From Silvimonas iriomotensis (GTDB lineage Bacteria; Pseudomonadota; Gammaproteobacteria; Burkholderiales; Chitinibacteraceae): a stretch of 64,000 nucleotides of DNA. The notes under the pieces were generated by a model that saw only the letters and a list, made by a program, of their open reading frames with translations, was not told the origin of the DNA and searched no databases. This document shows positions 8,606 through 17,739 of this stretch, one piece after another. Position 1 is the first letter of the stretch, and each line of letters begins with the position of its first letter. Both the position numbers and the translations under genes were made by a program. Where the stretch lies: contig NZ_BMLX01000003.1 in the NCBI RefSeq assembly GCF_014645535.1, forward strand, positions 587,378 to 651,377, read 5' to 3'.

Positions 8606-9580
8606 TCAGTCTGTGTTGACCATCGCCGGGGCAGGCGCGGGCCCCGGCCCGGGCACAATCGCCCCGGCCAGTTGCTCCGTACACTGCGGCGTCAGTAACG
8701 ATTCCCCCAGAAAATCCAGGAAATGCCGCACTGCGGGCACCAGCCCACGGCGGGACGGGAACACCGCGTGCGCATAGCCCAGCGCGGAACGCCAGTCAGG
8801 CAAGACCTGCACCAGCTTGCCGCTGGCCAGCTCCTCGCGCACCAGGTACTCCGGCAGAATCACCGCACCAATGCCGGCCTCGGCGGCAAACATCAGTGTC
8901 GGCATATCGTCTGCCACGTAGCGCGGATAGTGCGTGACCATGCGCTCTTCGCCTCGTGGCCCCACCAGTGACCAGGTGGCGCGGCCGTCTACCGCCGTCA
9001 TGGCCAGGGTATCCAGCCAGCCCAGTTCATCCGGATGGGTAGGCTCGCCTTGCCGGGCCAGTTGCGCCGGGCTGGCAACCAGCACCGAATGCGCCACCCC
9101 CAGTTGTTTGACCACCAGCGAGGCTGAATCCTGCAGGGTGGGGCGCACGCGCAAGGCGACATCAATGCCTTCTTCCAGCAAATCAATCGGCCGGTTGGTG
9201 ACCAGCATGTTGATCTTCACTTGCGGGTATTGCTGCATGAAGAACGGGATGATCTTGCCGACTACCGTTTGCGCCAGCGTCACCGGGCAACTGACGCGGA
9301 TGGTGCCGCGCGGGGTGGACTGCACGTGCTCGACGGCCTCGCTGGCCGCACGGGCTTCGTCGCGGATCGCCAGGCAGTGGCGGTAATACAGTTCACCGAC
9401 TTCAGTCAGCGCCAGTTTGCGGGTGGTGCGCTGTAACAGGCGCACGCCCAGCCGCGCTTCCAGTTCCGCCACGCGGCGGGACAAGCGCGATTTGGGAATA
9501 CCCAGCGTACGGCTGGCGCTGGAAAAGCCCCCGGCCTCGACCACTTCGGCAAAAAAATACATGTCATTCAGATCATGCAT
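8606..9580 (-). CDS. LysR-family transcriptional regulator
   Basis: About 324 residues from the ATG at 9580; a longer reading to 9646 adds 22 non-homologous residues. The N-terminal winged helix-turn-helix is clear: [56 protein letters not shown]-like text spans residues 7-62. A substrate-binding domain follows, with [22 protein letters not shown] and a [16 protein letters not shown] segment. It is divergent from azoR across about 150 bp, the classic arrangement for a LysR regulator controlling its neighbour. The inducer is unknown; an azo dye, quinone or electrophile is a guess from azoR. It is convergent with the fimV gene, 30 bp away. Confidence 0.9.
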   Translation of the reverse strand: MHDLNDMYFFAEVVEAGGFSSASRTLGIPKSRLSRRVAELEARLGVRLLQRTTRKLALTEVGELYYRHCLAIRDEARAASEAVEHVQSTPRGTIRVSCPVTLAQTVVGKIIPFFMQQYPQVKINMLVTNRPIDLLEEGIDVALRVRPTLQDSASLVVKQLGVAHSVLVASPAQLARQGEPTHPDELGWLDTLAMTAVDGRATWSLVGPRGEERMVTHYPRYVADDMPTLMFAAEAGIGAVILPEYLVREELASGKLVQVLPDWRSALGYAHAVFPSRRGLVPAVRHFLDFLGESLLTPQCTEQLAGAIVPGPGPAPAPAMVNTD

Positions 9581-9729
9581 GGCGGCAGGTCCATCTTCAT
9601 TGTTCCATTTCCAGGACAATCTATCGCATTTTTGCCGACTTATCACCTATCAGACGCATCGGTAGAGTAGCACCCATGTTGCAAGGCCAGCCGGACTCAC
9701 CGGCACCTCACAGATCAAAGGAGATAATC
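9581..9729. promoter_or_regulatory. Divergent LysR/azoR control region with an imperfect dyad
   Basis: About 150 bp separate the two divergent starts. A dyad CTATC-N9-GGTAG (9647-9665, one mismatch) has the T-N11-A spacing of LysR-type sites. A strong AAAGGAGA ribosome-binding site (9718-9725) precedes azoR. Binding by the adjacent regulator is inferred from layout only. Confidence 0.35.
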
Positions 9730-10341
9730 ATGAAACTGCTGCATATCGATTCGAGCGTTCTGGGTGACAACTCTGTATCGCGCAAGCTGACCGCCAATAT
9801 CACCAAGGCTTATCAAGCCGCCAACCCGACCGCCCAGGTGGAATATCTGGATCTGGCCGTGTCTGAGCCGAGCCATCTGTCCGGCGAAGCACTGGGTCAT
9901 CGTTTTGTACCGGCCGAATCGCACACCGAAGTGCAAAAGCGTGAAGCCGCATACGGCGAAGCCCTGCTGAGCCAGTTCCTGGCTGCCGACGTGATCGTGG
10001 TGGGTGCCCCGATGTACAACTTCTCGATCCCCAGCCAGCTCAAGGCCTGGATCGACCGTATCGCCGTTGCCGGCCGTACTTTCAAGTACACTGAAAATGG
10101 CCCGGTTGGCCTGGCGACCGGCAAGACGGTGGTTGTGGCTTCCTCGCGCGGTGGTGTGTATTCCAGCAACGAAGCGCTGCGTGCCCTGGACCATCAGGAA
10201 GCGTATCTGCGTACCGTGTTCGGTTTTGTCGGTATCACTGACGTGCGCTTTGTGCGTGCTGAAGGCGTGTCGCAAGGCGACGCGAAGAAGGCTGAAGCCT
10301 TTGCCAATGCGGAAAAGGAAATCGCCGCACTGACCGCCTGA
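9730..10341 (+). CDS. azoR: FMN-dependent NADH-azoreductase
   Basis: 203 residues, matching AzoR (about 200). This flavodoxin-like enzyme uses NAD(P)H and FMN to reduce azo compounds and quinones, and is thought to protect against electrophile and thiol stress. The FMN phosphate-binding loop reads [18 protein letters not shown] at the N-terminus. The flavin contact motif [20 protein letters not shown] is near residues 93-112, followed by [11 protein letters not shown]. The start follows a strong AAAGGAGA sequence; the upstream in-frame extension is ignored. A LysR regulator is divergently transcribed. A hairpin terminator follows 21 bp after the stop. Confidence 0.95.
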   Translation: MKLLHIDSSVLGDNSVSRKLTANITKAYQAANPTAQVEYLDLAVSEPSHLSGEALGHRFVPAESHTEVQKREAAYGEALLSQFLAADVIVVGAPMYNFSIPSQLKAWIDRIAVAGRTFKYTENGPVGLATGKTVVVASSRGGVYSSNEALRALDHQEAYLRTVFGFVGITDVRFVRAEGVSQGDAKKAEAFANAEKEIAALTA

Positions 10342-10362
10342 TTGTTCTGGTGATCGTGTCCG

Positions 10363-10388
10363 ACGCCTGGCCCGTGCCAGGCGTTTTT
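10363..10388 (+). terminator. Intrinsic terminator after azoR
   Basis: A perfect 9-bp stem (ACGCCTGGC / GCCAGGCGT) with a 4-nt loop runs into five T residues, 21 bp after the azoR stop and just before the next ribosome-binding site. Confidence 0.85.
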
Positions 10389-10404
10389 ATTTCTGGAGCC
10401 TCTA

Positions 10405-10974
10405 ATGAAAGCCCCATCCTGCACCGGTTCGAATGTCTATCTGCATGGGCAAGTGCCCGCCAGCGTGACCGTACCTGCAGCCATGCGCACCTTGCTGGTT
10501 TACGTGTTTGAAAACGCGACGGCCATGCTGAGCTTGCGCGGCCTTGCGGGTGGGGAAGTGCGTCTGCAACCGGGCGAGTTTCTGGTGGCTCCGGTGCAAC
10601 CGGGGGCCATGATCCAGCTGGCCAGTGAGCGCGGCCTGGCGCAACACGCGTTGATCCGTTTTGTGCCAGACGCTGCACCGCGCGCCCAGCGTTGCAAATG
10701 CGAAATCCCGGTGGATATCGGCCCGGGCTGGCGGGCGCGCAAACTGAGCGCGCCAGACGTGCCGACCTTGCTGGATGCCTACCTGGAAACCGCCGGCGCC
10801 TGGACGCCAGCCAGCACAGCGCCGTTTTGCGATCAGCAAGAAGCGACGGTCAAGGTGCTGCGCGGCGAAGTCAGCAGCGGCGGCCTGCGGCTGGGTGAGG
10901 GCGAAGCGGGCGTGGTGCGCCTCGACACCCCGTTGCTGGCCAGCATGCGCAGCCACGTGCTGGTGCAGGCCTGA
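10405..10974 (+). CDS. Conserved-looking hypothetical protein with two cupin-like halves
   Basis: 189 residues; no named family recognised. Both halves look like beta-rich cupin repeats. The first has a strand series ending GGEVRLQPGEFLVAPVQPGAMIQL (near 48-71); the second has TVKVLRGEVSSGGLRLGEGEAGVVRLDTPLL (near 150-180). This resembles the two-cupin layout of pirin-like or small-molecule-binding proteins. No complete His-rich metal site is obvious, so enzymatic activity is doubtful. A GGAG ribosome site sits 7 nt before the ATG. It follows azoR but a terminator lies between them, so it may have its own promoter. Confidence 0.6.
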   Translation: MKAPSCTGSNVYLHGQVPASVTVPAAMRTLLVYVFENATAMLSLRGLAGGEVRLQPGEFLVAPVQPGAMIQLASERGLAQHALIRFVPDAAPRAQRCKCEIPVDIGPGWRARKLSAPDVPTLLDAYLETAGAWTPASTAPFCDQQEATVKVLRGEVSSGGLRLGEGEAGVVRLDTPLLASMRSHVLVQA

Positions 10975-10993
10975 TCGGCTGAGCCGCACCACC

Positions 10994-11020
10994 AAAAAAA
11001 AGCCCGCCGGCAGGCGGGCT
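10994..11020 (-). terminator. Intrinsic terminator after fba
   Basis: An 8-bp stem (AGCCCGCC / GGCGGGCT) with a 4-nt loop is followed on the minus strand by eight T residues, 48 bp past the aldolase stop. Confidence 0.9.
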
Positions 11021-11068
11021 CAATCGTTGCACGGGACACTGGACTGCACAAACTTGCGGCAACCCGGC

Positions 11069-12070
11069 TTAGCGAAAACGCGCGGCCATGCCGGCGGCAC
11101 CAAATTCCTGGTAACGCGCTTCGCATACCGCGCGCATGGCGGCAATGGCCGGCTTGAGATAAGCACGCGGGTCAAAATCGGCCGGGTTGGTGATGAAATG
11201 CTTGCGGATGGCGCCGGTCATGGCAAGGCGCAAATCCGTATCAATGTTGATCTTGCGTACGCCATATTTGATGGCGCGCTGGATCTCTGCCACCGGCACG
11301 CCCCAGGTCGGCTTGATATCGCCACCGAACTCGCGCACTTCCGATAACAATTCCTGCGGCACGCTGGATGAACCGTGCATCACCAGATGCGTGTGCGGGA
11401 TCGCCTCGTGGATGGCCTTGATGCGTTCAATCGCCAGCACCTCACCCGTGGGTGGGCGGGTGAACTTGTAGGCGCCGTGGCTGGTGCCAATGGCAATGGC
11501 CAGGGCATCCACGCCGGTTGCTTCCACAAACTGGCGCGCCTGTTCGGGGTCAGTCAGCATTTCCTCATGCGAGAGCTTGCGGTTGGCGCCGACGCCGTCT
11601 TCTTCCTCGCCCATGCCGGTTTCCAGGCTGCCAAGGCAACCCAGTTCACCCTCTACCGACACGCCTTTCTGGTGGGCCAGTTGCACCACTTCCCGCGTGA
11701 CCGTCACGTTGTAGTGGTAATCGGCCGGCGTCTTGCCGTCTTCCTTGAGCGAGCCATCCATCATCACGCTGGAGAAACCCAGATTCACCGCACTCATGCA
11801 GACCGCCAGGCTGGTGCCGTGATCCTGGTGCATCACCACCGGCAGTTTGGGATAACTGGCCACGGCGGCCTCAATCAGATGTTTGACGAACATCTCGCCT
11901 GCGTATTTGCGGGCGCCGGAACTGGCCTGCAGAATCACCGGGCTTTGCGTGGCGTCGGCCGCCTGCAAGATGGCGTGAATCTGTTCCAGATTGTTTACGT
12001 TGAAAGCGGGTACGCCATAATGGTGTTCTGCGGCGTGATCCAGCACTGTGCGAAGTGATACGAGCGGCAT
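11069..12070 (-). CDS. fba: Class II fructose-bisphosphate aldolase
   Basis: 333 residues. This zinc enzyme interconverts fructose-1,6-bisphosphate with dihydroxyacetone phosphate and glyceraldehyde-3-phosphate in glycolysis and gluconeogenesis. Family features include [17 protein letters not shown] at the N-terminus, the [10 protein letters not shown] motif holding the catalytic Asp and a zinc-binding His, the EGELGCLGS segment, the zinc loop [16 protein letters not shown], and the phosphate-binding [11 protein letters not shown]. The length and these motifs match the Calvin-type (class IIB) subgroup seen in many betaproteobacteria. GGAG lies 7 nt before the ATG. pgk lies nearby on the same strand with two unrelated genes between, so it is not an operon here. 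Confidence 0.97.
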   Translation of the reverse strand: MPLVSLRTVLDHAAEHHYGVPAFNVNNLEQIHAILQAADATQSPVILQASSGARKYAGEMFVKHLIEAAVASYPKLPVVMHQDHGTSLAVCMSAVNLGFSSVMMDGSLKEDGKTPADYHYNVTVTREVVQLAHQKGVSVEGELGCLGSLETGMGEEEDGVGANRKLSHEEMLTDPEQARQFVEATGVDALAIAIGTSHGAYKFTRPPTGEVLAIERIKAIHEAIPHTHLVMHGSSSVPQELLSEVREFGGDIKPTWGVPVAEIQRAIKYGVRKINIDTDLRLAMTGAIRKHFITNPADFDPRAYLKPAIAAMRAVCEARYQEFGAAGMAARFR

Positions 12071-12173
12071 AGCGGTTCTCCATCCGTTTTTTGGTGCGTT
12101 GCATCACAATCTAGACCCTCAAACGCGGCATACCCAATCGGGACATTCGCCATTCGGGAAAGCCCTGAAACCA

Positions 12174-12743
12174 ATGGTCAGCCAGTTACAGCCCAATGAA
12201 AGCCTTGAAGCGCGGTTGCGCAGTATGGTGCAGGCAGATGCACAGCTGCTGGCACTGCTGGCTTGCGTACGTGCCATTGGGCTCAAAGACTGGTGCATTG
12301 CAGCGGGCGCGGTGCGCAACCGCGTCTGGCAGCAGCTGCACGGGCAGACCAGCTTGTGTCAGCCCAATGATGTGGATGTGTGTTATTTCGATGCTGACCT
12401 GCCGCCGGATCACGCCCGGCAAGTGCAAGCCGCGCTGGCGGCAGCGCAGCCAGAGGTGCACTGGGACGTGGTAAATCAGGCCTGGGCTCATCTGTTCAAC
12501 GGGCTGGCAGCGGTGGGTTCACTGGCGCAAGGCCTGGCCAGCCGGCCAGAGACGGCAACGGCAGTCGGGGTGTGGCTGGATGAAACAGGGCAGGTGCAGG
12601 TGCTGGCACCACTGGGGCTGGATGATCTGTTTGGCTTGCAGTTGCGCCGCAACCCGGCGTTTGCCAATGAGGATGTGTTCCGGCAACGCCTGACGCAAAA
12701 ACAATGGCAGCGGCACTGGCCGCTGCTCACTTTGCAAGATTGA
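12174..12743 (+). CDS. Nucleotidyltransferase-fold protein (DUF925 / NTP_transf_6-like)
   Basis: About 189 residues from the ATG at 12174; an open frame extends upstream but lacks similarity to the family. Features of the nucleotidyltransferase fold are visible. A glycine turn and basic helix read IAAGAVRNRVWQQLHG (near residues 41-56), and the acidic pair NDVDVCYFD (near 64-72) supplies metal-binding Asp residues. A C-terminal LQLRRNPAF segment follows. Substrate and physiological role are unknown. It lies alone, divergent from fba and convergent (8 bp) with a small exported protein gene. Confidence 0.75.
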   Translation: MVSQLQPNESLEARLRSMVQADAQLLALLACVRAIGLKDWCIAAGAVRNRVWQQLHGQTSLCQPNDVDVCYFDADLPPDHARQVQAALAAAQPEVHWDVVNQAWAHLFNGLAAVGSLAQGLASRPETATAVGVWLDETGQVQVLAPLGLDDLFGLQLRRNPAFANEDVFRQRLTQKQWQRHWPLLTLQD

Positions 12744-12751
12744 CCTGCTTG

Positions 12752-13063
12752 CTACTGGGCGCTTTTCGGGCCCCAGCAGCCGGATTTTTGCAGTTCTGCG
12801 TTCAGGCTCTTGATCTGGCTCTTGCGGGCGGTACTGATGGTGCCGGTCTCACGGTCGATCGGTTCTTTTTGCAGTTTGTCACGCTGGGCGCGCAAATCAT
12901 TGCAGCGGGCGCTGTTGGGGCCGGATGCCGCAGCGGTGGCGGGCGCAGAGCCAATCGCGGATGGCGGCAAGGTCAGGTTCAGTGGTTTGGCACTGTCGGC
13001 TGCCCAGGCGGAAATGGCTCCGACGCAGACCATGGCGCAAGCAAGAACACGGACAAACTGCAT
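12752..13063 (-). CDS. Small exported protein of unknown function
   Basis: About 103 residues from the ATG at 13063, which is preceded by GGAG at 7 nt; a longer frame upstream is rejected. A signal peptide is clear (MQFVRVLACAMVCVGAISAWA, cleavage likely after A-W-A). The mature part is about 82 residues, with a Pro/Ala-rich linker and a charged C-terminal helix (ARCNDLRAQRDKLQKEPIDR through SLNAELQKSGC). That helix is flanked by two cysteines, which could form a disulfide in the periplasm. No family recognised. The helical, Lys/Gln-rich C-terminus could be a short coiled coil. Confidence 0.65.
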   Translation of the reverse strand: MQFVRVLACAMVCVGAISAWAADSAKPLNLTLPPSAIGSAPATAAASGPNSARCNDLRAQRDKLQKEPIDRETGTISTARKSQIKSLNAELQKSGCWGPKSAQ

Positions 13064-13154
13064 TGAGACGCTCCATGACATGAAGAAGAGATCGCCCGAG
13101 ATCGGCGACGTTTCTTTATAGCGCCAGATTGCCTTGTAAGGGTTGTGAAATGAC

Positions 13155-13181
13155 AAAAGCCGGGCGTCGGCCCGGCTTTTT
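13155..13181. terminator. Bidirectional terminator downstream of pgk
   Basis: A perfect 11-bp palindrome (AAAAGCCGGGC / GCCCGGCTTTT, 4-nt loop) lies 57 bp beyond the pgk stop. On the minus strand it ends pgk transcription. Confidence 0.88.
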
Positions 13182-13237
13182 GTTACCTCGTGATTACGCT
13201 AGCGCCGGTATTTTGTATCTACCGGGCGGGCGTGATC

Positions 13238-14413
13238 TCAACCGTTGTAACGGGTTTCCAGAATCTCTACGGCCGGCAGTACCTTGCCTTCCAGGAATTC
13301 CAGGAACGCGCCGCCACCGGTGGAGATATAGCTGACCTTGTCGGTGATGCCGTACTTGGCCACAGCAGCCAGGGTATCGCCACCGCCAGCGATCGAGAAC
13401 GCAGAAGACTCGGCAATGGCTTCAGCCACCACTTTGGTGCCGTTGCCGAACTGGTCGAACTCGAACACGCCAACCGGGCCGTTCCAGACAATGGTACCGG
13501 CATTTTTCAGCACGTCAGCCAGGGCCTTGGCCGAATCCGGGCCGATATCAAAAATCATGTCGTCGGCTTCAACAGCAGCCAGCGGCTTGACTACGGCCGG
13601 TTCGTTGGCGTCGAACTTCTTGCCGATGACCACGTCGGTCGGCAGCGGCACATCGCCACCGCGTGCGCGCAGCTTGCTGATCACGGCGCGGGCGTTGCCG
13701 ACGAGGTCAGCCTCGGCCAGCGACTTGCCCACTTGCTTGCCTTCGGCCAGCAAGAAGGTGTTGGCAATGCCGCCGCCCACCACCAGTTGATCAACCTTGT
13801 CGGCCAGCGATTCAAGGATGGTCAGCTTGGTAGATACCTTGGAACCGGCCACGATGGCGACCAGCGGGCGGGCCGGGTGGGCCAGTGCCTTGCCCAGCGC
13901 ATCCAGTTCACCTGCCATCAGGATGCCGGCGCAAGCGGCCGGGGCAAACTTGGCAACCGCGTGGGTCGAAGCTTCGGCGCGGTGTGCAGTACCGAATGCG
14001 TCGTTGACGAAGACATCGCACAGCGCGGCGTATTTCTTGCCCAGCTCGTCACTGTTCTTTTTCTCGCCTACATTACAACGTACGTTCTGCAGCAGCACGA
14101 CGTCGCCCGGCTTGACCTGGTAGCCTTCCCAGTTGTCCAGCACGTCAATCTTGCGGCCCAGCAACTCGCCCATGCGTGCAGCAACGCCAGACAGGCTGTC
14201 TTCCGGGTTGACCTGGCCTTCAGTCGGGCGGCCCAGATGGCTCATCACGATCACACCGGCGCCGGCCTTGAGGGCGGCTTCAATGGTGGGCAGCGATGCG
14301 CGGATACGGGTGTCGTCACCAATGACGCCATCCTTGACGGGCACGTTGAGGTCAGCACGGATCAGCACTTTCTTGCCGGACAAGTCCAGCTCGGTCATTT
14401 TGCGGTACGCCAT
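13238..14413 (-). CDS. pgk: Phosphoglycerate kinase
   Basis: 391 residues, a standard PGK length. It transfers phosphate between 1,3-bisphosphoglycerate and ADP in glycolysis. N-terminal substrate-domain motifs: [14 protein letters not shown] and [11 protein letters not shown]-terminal nucleotide-domain motifs: [45 protein letters not shown] and [15 protein letters not shown]. The start at 14413 ([11 protein letters not shown]) is chosen over an ATG-like extension 12 codons upstream because it matches homologues and has AAGGAA about 7 nt before it. A hairpin with a T-run (14464-14534) lies in its leader and could act as an attenuator. Confidence 0.97.
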   Translation of the reverse strand: MAYRKMTELDLSGKKVLIRADLNVPVKDGVIGDDTRIRASLPTIEAALKAGAGVIVMSHLGRPTEGQVNPEDSLSGVAARMGELLGRKIDVLDNWEGYQVKPGDVVLLQNVRCNVGEKKNSDELGKKYAALCDVFVNDAFGTAHRAEASTHAVAKFAPAACAGILMAGELDALGKALAHPARPLVAIVAGSKVSTKLTILESLADKVDQLVVGGGIANTFLLAEGKQVGKSLAEADLVGNARAVISKLRARGGDVPLPTDVVIGKKFDANEPAVVKPLAAVEADDMIFDIGPDSAKALADVLKNAGTIVWNGPVGVFEFDQFGNGTKVVAEAIAESSAFSIAGGGDTLAAVAKYGITDKVSYISTGGGAFLEFLEGKVLPAVEILETRYNG

Positions 14414-14463
14414 GATGCAGTTCCTTGAGGGTTCAGGTTGTTGGTTCAAATTGGATAATTTGT

Positions 14464-14534
14464 AAAAACCTGGCTTTGCCCGGCTTGCCGAGGCACGACG
14501 GCAGACTACAACGCCTGGGTAGAATCAGGTTTTT
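14464..14534 (-). promoter_or_regulatory. Hairpin with T-run in the pgk leader
   Basis: A 9-bp inverted repeat (AAAAACCTG / CAGGTTTTT) spans about 71 bp, about 51 bp upstream of the pgk start. On the minus strand the second arm ends in five T, so the folded RNA would resemble a terminator or attenuator. This is visible in sequence; regulation is only inferred. Confidence 0.35.
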
Positions 14535-14660
14535 GCATAATGCATTTCTTGTGCGCGCGCCCGGCAACCTGTTCCGCGGGCGGGCCATGCGGCGGGTTTC
14601 CTGCCCTTGAGCCGCTTGTTTGCATAGTCCGTCAGTCTAACACATCGTTTTATCCGGCTA

Positions 14661-15875
14661 ATGACCCAGGTCTCTTCGCTCTTTCGTAATCGCAATTTTT
14701 TACTGCTCTGGTTATCCAGCATTTTTGGCAACCTGGCACTGGCCATCGCCACGCTCTCCGAGACCTGGTACGTGGTCAAAACCCTTGGCGTCAAAGAGCA
14801 ACTGGGCTTTGTGATGATCGCGGGCTCCGTGCCGCGCATTGTGCTGATGGCGTTTGGCGGGGTGCTGGCAGATCGCATGAAACGTACGCGCATCATCCGG
14901 TTCTCGCTCACCACGCGGGTATTCCTGATGCTGGCGCTGGTCGGGCTGTTGTATGTGAACGCGCTCAACATTGTCACGCTGACGGGATTTGCCTTTCTGT
15001 ATGGCGCGCTGGATGCCTTCTTCTGGCCCGCGCGTGATGCGTTGTTGCCCAGCGTGGTGCCTGATCTGGATTTGCCGCGCGCCAACTCCATCATGCTGAC
15101 CACCAACCAGATTGGCCTTGTGTTCGGGCCGGTGCTGGGGGGCGCCTTGCTGGCCTTGCTGAGCTACGAATGGGTGTTTGTCTTCACTGCCGTGATGCTG
15201 GCCGCCGGTACGTTCTGTGTGGCGCAGGTCAAAGAACCGCCCATGGATTGGCACGCCGCGCGCAAACAAGTGCTGGCTGAACTCAAAGAAGGCGTGCAGT
15301 ACGCGCTGTCTTCGCCGGTATTGCGCTCGCTGATGATCATTTACGCCATCGCCAACCTGTTGTTCATGGGGCCGCTGGCGCTGGGCGTGCCGATTGTCGC
15401 GGCGGATAACCTGCACGGCAACGCGGCCGTGCTGTCTTATCTGCAAAGTGCGTTTGCGGCGGGCATGGTCACGGGCGGTTTCCTGTTGACGATATTCCCG
15501 CCCCGCAAAAAACGCTTGCTGATGATTGCGCTGGTGATCGTGGCCGAGGGCGTCTTGCTGGGCAGCCTGTCGCACGTGACCTGGCTGACGCTGGCGGTGT
15601 GCGTGCAGTTCCTGACCGGGCTGGGCGTGGTCAGCAACAATGTGCCGATGATGTCGCTGATCCAGCAATATGCCGATCGCAGCAAGATCGGCCGCGTCAT
15701 GAGCCTGAACACCATGGCCTCCATGGGCTTGTCGCCGCTTAGTTACGCCATGGTCACCGGGCTGTTGTCCTTGCATATCGGCATCGGCGTGATCATGCCG
15801 GCGTTCTGTCTGACCATGAGCGCGGCCATGCTGGTACTGATCTGGACGATGCCGGCGATCCGTCAGATCGACTGA
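14661..15875 (+). CDS. Major facilitator superfamily exporter (MFS_3/EntS-like)
   Basis: 404 residues with about 12 hydrophobic segments. The N-terminal LFRNRNFLLLWLSSIFGNLALAIATL and the loop GVLADRMKRTRIIRFS after helix 2 are typical of the MFS group that includes macrolide and enterobactin exporters. A further motif, FWPARDALLPSVVPDLDLPRANSI, follows helix 4 and is characteristic of that subgroup. A polar central loop (KEPPMDWHAARKQVLAELKEG) separates the two six-helix halves. The substrate cannot be told; drug or siderophore export is possible. It is divergent from pgk, and its 3' end overlaps the convergent GNAT gene by 13 bp. Confidence 0.9.
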   Translation: MTQVSSLFRNRNFLLLWLSSIFGNLALAIATLSETWYVVKTLGVKEQLGFVMIAGSVPRIVLMAFGGVLADRMKRTRIIRFSLTTRVFLMLALVGLLYVNALNIVTLTGFAFLYGALDAFFWPARDALLPSVVPDLDLPRANSIMLTTNQIGLVFGPVLGGALLALLSYEWVFVFTAVMLAAGTFCVAQVKEPPMDWHAARKQVLAELKEGVQYALSSPVLRSLMIIYAIANLLFMGPLALGVPIVAADNLHGNAAVLSYLQSAFAAGMVTGGFLLTIFPPRKKRLLMIALVIVAEGVLLGSLSHVTWLTLAVCVQFLTGLGVVSNNVPMMSLIQQYADRSKIGRVMSLNTMASMGLSPLSYAMVTGLLSLHIGIGVIMPAFCLTMSAAMLVLIWTMPAIRQID

Positions 15876-16324
15876 TCCGGCGCTGGCCGCCAGAGCCGGA
15901 TCATCGCTTCGCCGCGGTGTTCATCGACAAAGCGGCCGTGTTCGCTGAAGCCGGCTTGCTGGTAAAGCGCAAGCGCCTGCACGTTAGCAGCCTGTGCGAC
16001 CAGCAGCACGGTCTGGTGGCCGGCAAGGCCCAGTGCTGCATCCAGCAGCGTGCGGCCGATGCCCTGGCGCTGCGCTGCGGGCACGACCGCCAGTGACGAC
16101 ACGAGCTGCCAGCTCTCCTGCAAGATTGACAACGCCACCACGCCGACCAGTGCCTCGCCCCGCCATGCGCCCAGATAACGCGCGGGGTCCACGGTAATGG
16201 CGGCCGCCTCTGGCAACCAGGGCGCATCTGGCGCGGCCTGCTGCATGACTTGCGCAATCTGCGCCGCCGCCGTCGGGCGGGTGTGTTCAAGCAGGGCGAT
16301 GGCAATCCCGGCGGCTGCAGGCAT
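15863..16324 (-). CDS. GNAT-family N-acetyltransferase
   Basis: 153 residues. GNAT enzymes move the acetyl group of acetyl-CoA to an amine on a small molecule or protein. The core is clear: LVGVVALSILQESWQLVSSLAVVPAAQRQGIGRTLLDAAL near residues 60-99 contains motif A, with the acetyl-CoA pyrophosphate loop QRQGIGRTLL. Motif B follows as VQALALYQQAGFSEHGR. The substrate is unknown. The start is uncertain, since no clear ribosome-binding site precedes the ATG at 16324. The stop overlaps the end of the convergent MFS gene by 13 bp. Confidence 0.85.
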   Translation of the reverse strand: MPAAAGIAIALLEHTRPTAAAQIAQVMQQAAPDAPWLPEAAAITVDPARYLGAWRGEALVGVVALSILQESWQLVSSLAVVPAAQRQGIGRTLLDAALGLAGHQTVLLVAQAANVQALALYQQAGFSEHGRFVDEHRGEAMIRLWRPAPDQSI

Positions 16325-16342
16325 AAACCCTCACTGGCAAAG

Positions 16343-16382
16343 CACAAAAGAGAATGCCCGCAACGGACAACCGCGCGGGCAT
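16343..16382 (-). terminator. Probable terminator after the D-Ala-D-Ala carboxypeptidase gene
   Basis: An 8-bp stem (ATGCCCGC / GCGGGCAT) is followed on the minus strand by TCTCTTTTGTG, 27 bp beyond the stop at 16409. The loop is 13 nt and the T-tract is interrupted, so strength is uncertain. Confidence 0.55.
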
Positions 16383-16408
16383 GGTAGGGCAGGGCGCCGG
16401 TCAGGCGC

Positions 16409-17563
16409 TTATTTGCCGCCGAACCACTTGTGGAACATCAGCTTGATACTGTCGATCAGGCGGCCAAAGAAGCCGGCTTCTTCCACGTTATCCAGCGCTT
16501 GCGCCGGGTACTGGCCAATCACCTTGCCCTGGTCCAGCACATCGATGGTGCCCAGTTTCTGGCCGGCCTTGATCGGCGCAATCAGCGGTTCATCCAGCTT
16601 CACTTGCGTGGTCAGCTTGCTGGCGTCGCCCTTGGGCACGGTGACAAACTGGTCATTGGCAAAGCCGATATTCACGCTGTCCTGGGCGCCTTTGTAAACC
16701 TTCTGGCTGGCCAGCGCCTGTTTGGCGGTGAAGACCTTGGGGGTATCAAAGAACTGGGTGCCCCAGTTCAGCAGCTTGGCCGATTCATTGGCGCGCACTT
16801 CATCACCCGTCGTACCGACCACCACGGAGATCAAACGGCGACCATCCTTGTGCGTACTGGCGACCAGGTTAAAGCCGGCCGAGTTGGTGTGGCCCGTCTT
16901 CATGCCATCCACGTTCGGGTCGCGGTACAGCAAGAGGTTGCGGTTGGGCTGGCGGATCTTGTTGTACGTGAACTCCTTCATGGAGTAGATCGGGTAGAAC
17001 TCCGGATAGTCGCGGATGATGGCCGCGGCAATCTTCCCCAGGTCAGCCACGGTCATGTAGTGGTTGGGGTCAGGCAGGCCGGTCGAGTTCATGAAGTGCG
17101 AACCCGTCATGCCAAGGCGCTGCGCTTGCTGGTTCATCATCTGGGCAAAGACTTCTTCGCTGCCGGCAATGGCTTCGGCCAGTGTCACGCAGGCATCGTT
17201 GCCCGATTGCACAATCATGCCCTTGATCAGGTCATCGACGGTGGCCGGGGTTTTCGGGTCCAGGAACATGCGCGAACCTTCGGTTTTCCAGCCTTTGGTG
17301 GAAACCGTCAGTTGCTGGTCAAGGCGGATACGGCCTTCCTTGACCGACTTGAAGACCACATAAGCGGTCATCAGCTTGGTCAGGCTGGCAGGTTCGACGC
17401 GCATGTTGGCGTCGCGGGAGGCCAGCTCGCTACCGCTTTGAAAGTCCGTCAGGTAATACGCTTTGGCGTTGATCTCTGGAACGGGAGGAGTAAAAGCCTG
17501 AGCCGAGGCGGCGAACAGGAGGGAACAAGCAATCAGCGTACGGGTCAGGTTTCTGGAAATCAT
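16409..17563 (-). CDS. D-alanyl-D-alanine carboxypeptidase (PBP5/6 family)
   Basis: 384 residues. It trims the terminal D-Ala from peptidoglycan pentapeptides in the periplasm. A signal peptide ends near A-Q-A (about residue 23). All penicillin-binding motifs are intact: SLTK with catalytic Ser60 and Lys63, SGN at 120-122, and KTG at 222-224. A PBP5_C beta-domain follows (about 280-365). The protein ends in an amphipathic helix, GFFGRLIDSIKLMFHKWFGG, that would anchor it to the outer face of the inner membrane. The ATG at 17563 gives a normal signal peptide; a TTG 9 codons upstream is less likely. The precise paralogue (dacA, dacC or dacD) cannot be set. Confidence 0.95.
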   Translation of the reverse strand: MISRNLTRTLIACSLLFAASAQAFTPPVPEINAKAYYLTDFQSGSELASRDANMRVEPASLTKLMTAYVVFKSVKEGRIRLDQQLTVSTKGWKTEGSRMFLDPKTPATVDDLIKGMIVQSGNDACVTLAEAIAGSEEVFAQMMNQQAQRLGMTGSHFMNSTGLPDPNHYMTVADLGKIAAAIIRDYPEFYPIYSMKEFTYNKIRQPNRNLLLYRDPNVDGMKTGHTNSAGFNLVASTHKDGRRLISVVVGTTGDEVRANESAKLLNWGTQFFDTPKVFTAKQALASQKVYKGAQDSVNIGFANDQFVTVPKGDASKLTTQVKLDEPLIAPIKAGQKLGTIDVLDQGKVIGQYPAQALDNVEEAGFFGRLIDSIKLMFHKWFGGK

Positions 17564-17690
17564 GGCGGGCAATTCTGATAACGAAAACAACAGGTGGCGA
17601 AGGGTAGCATCGGCGGGTAGGCGCCGGCTCGGTATTATGTCCGCGTTTCGACCGTTTGGGGTGCAAACTGGTTCGCTTGTCCGACAAAAA

Positions 17691-17717
17691 GAAAAAGCGC
17701 CCCGTCAGCGGGCGCTT
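17691..17717 (-). terminator. Intrinsic terminator after the PhzF-family gene
   Basis: An 8-bp stem (AAGCGCCC / GGGCGCTT, 7-nt loop) is followed on the minus strand by TTTTTCTTTTTG. It lies about 23 bp past the stop at 17740. Confidence 0.85.
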
Positions 17718-17739
17718 GTATTTTCAGGCATGGACCCTG

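Noticed and set aside
12048-12173. N-terminal extension of the nucleotidyltransferase-fold protein
   Set aside because: Overlaps the fba start region and lacks family features; the ATG at 12174 is preferred.
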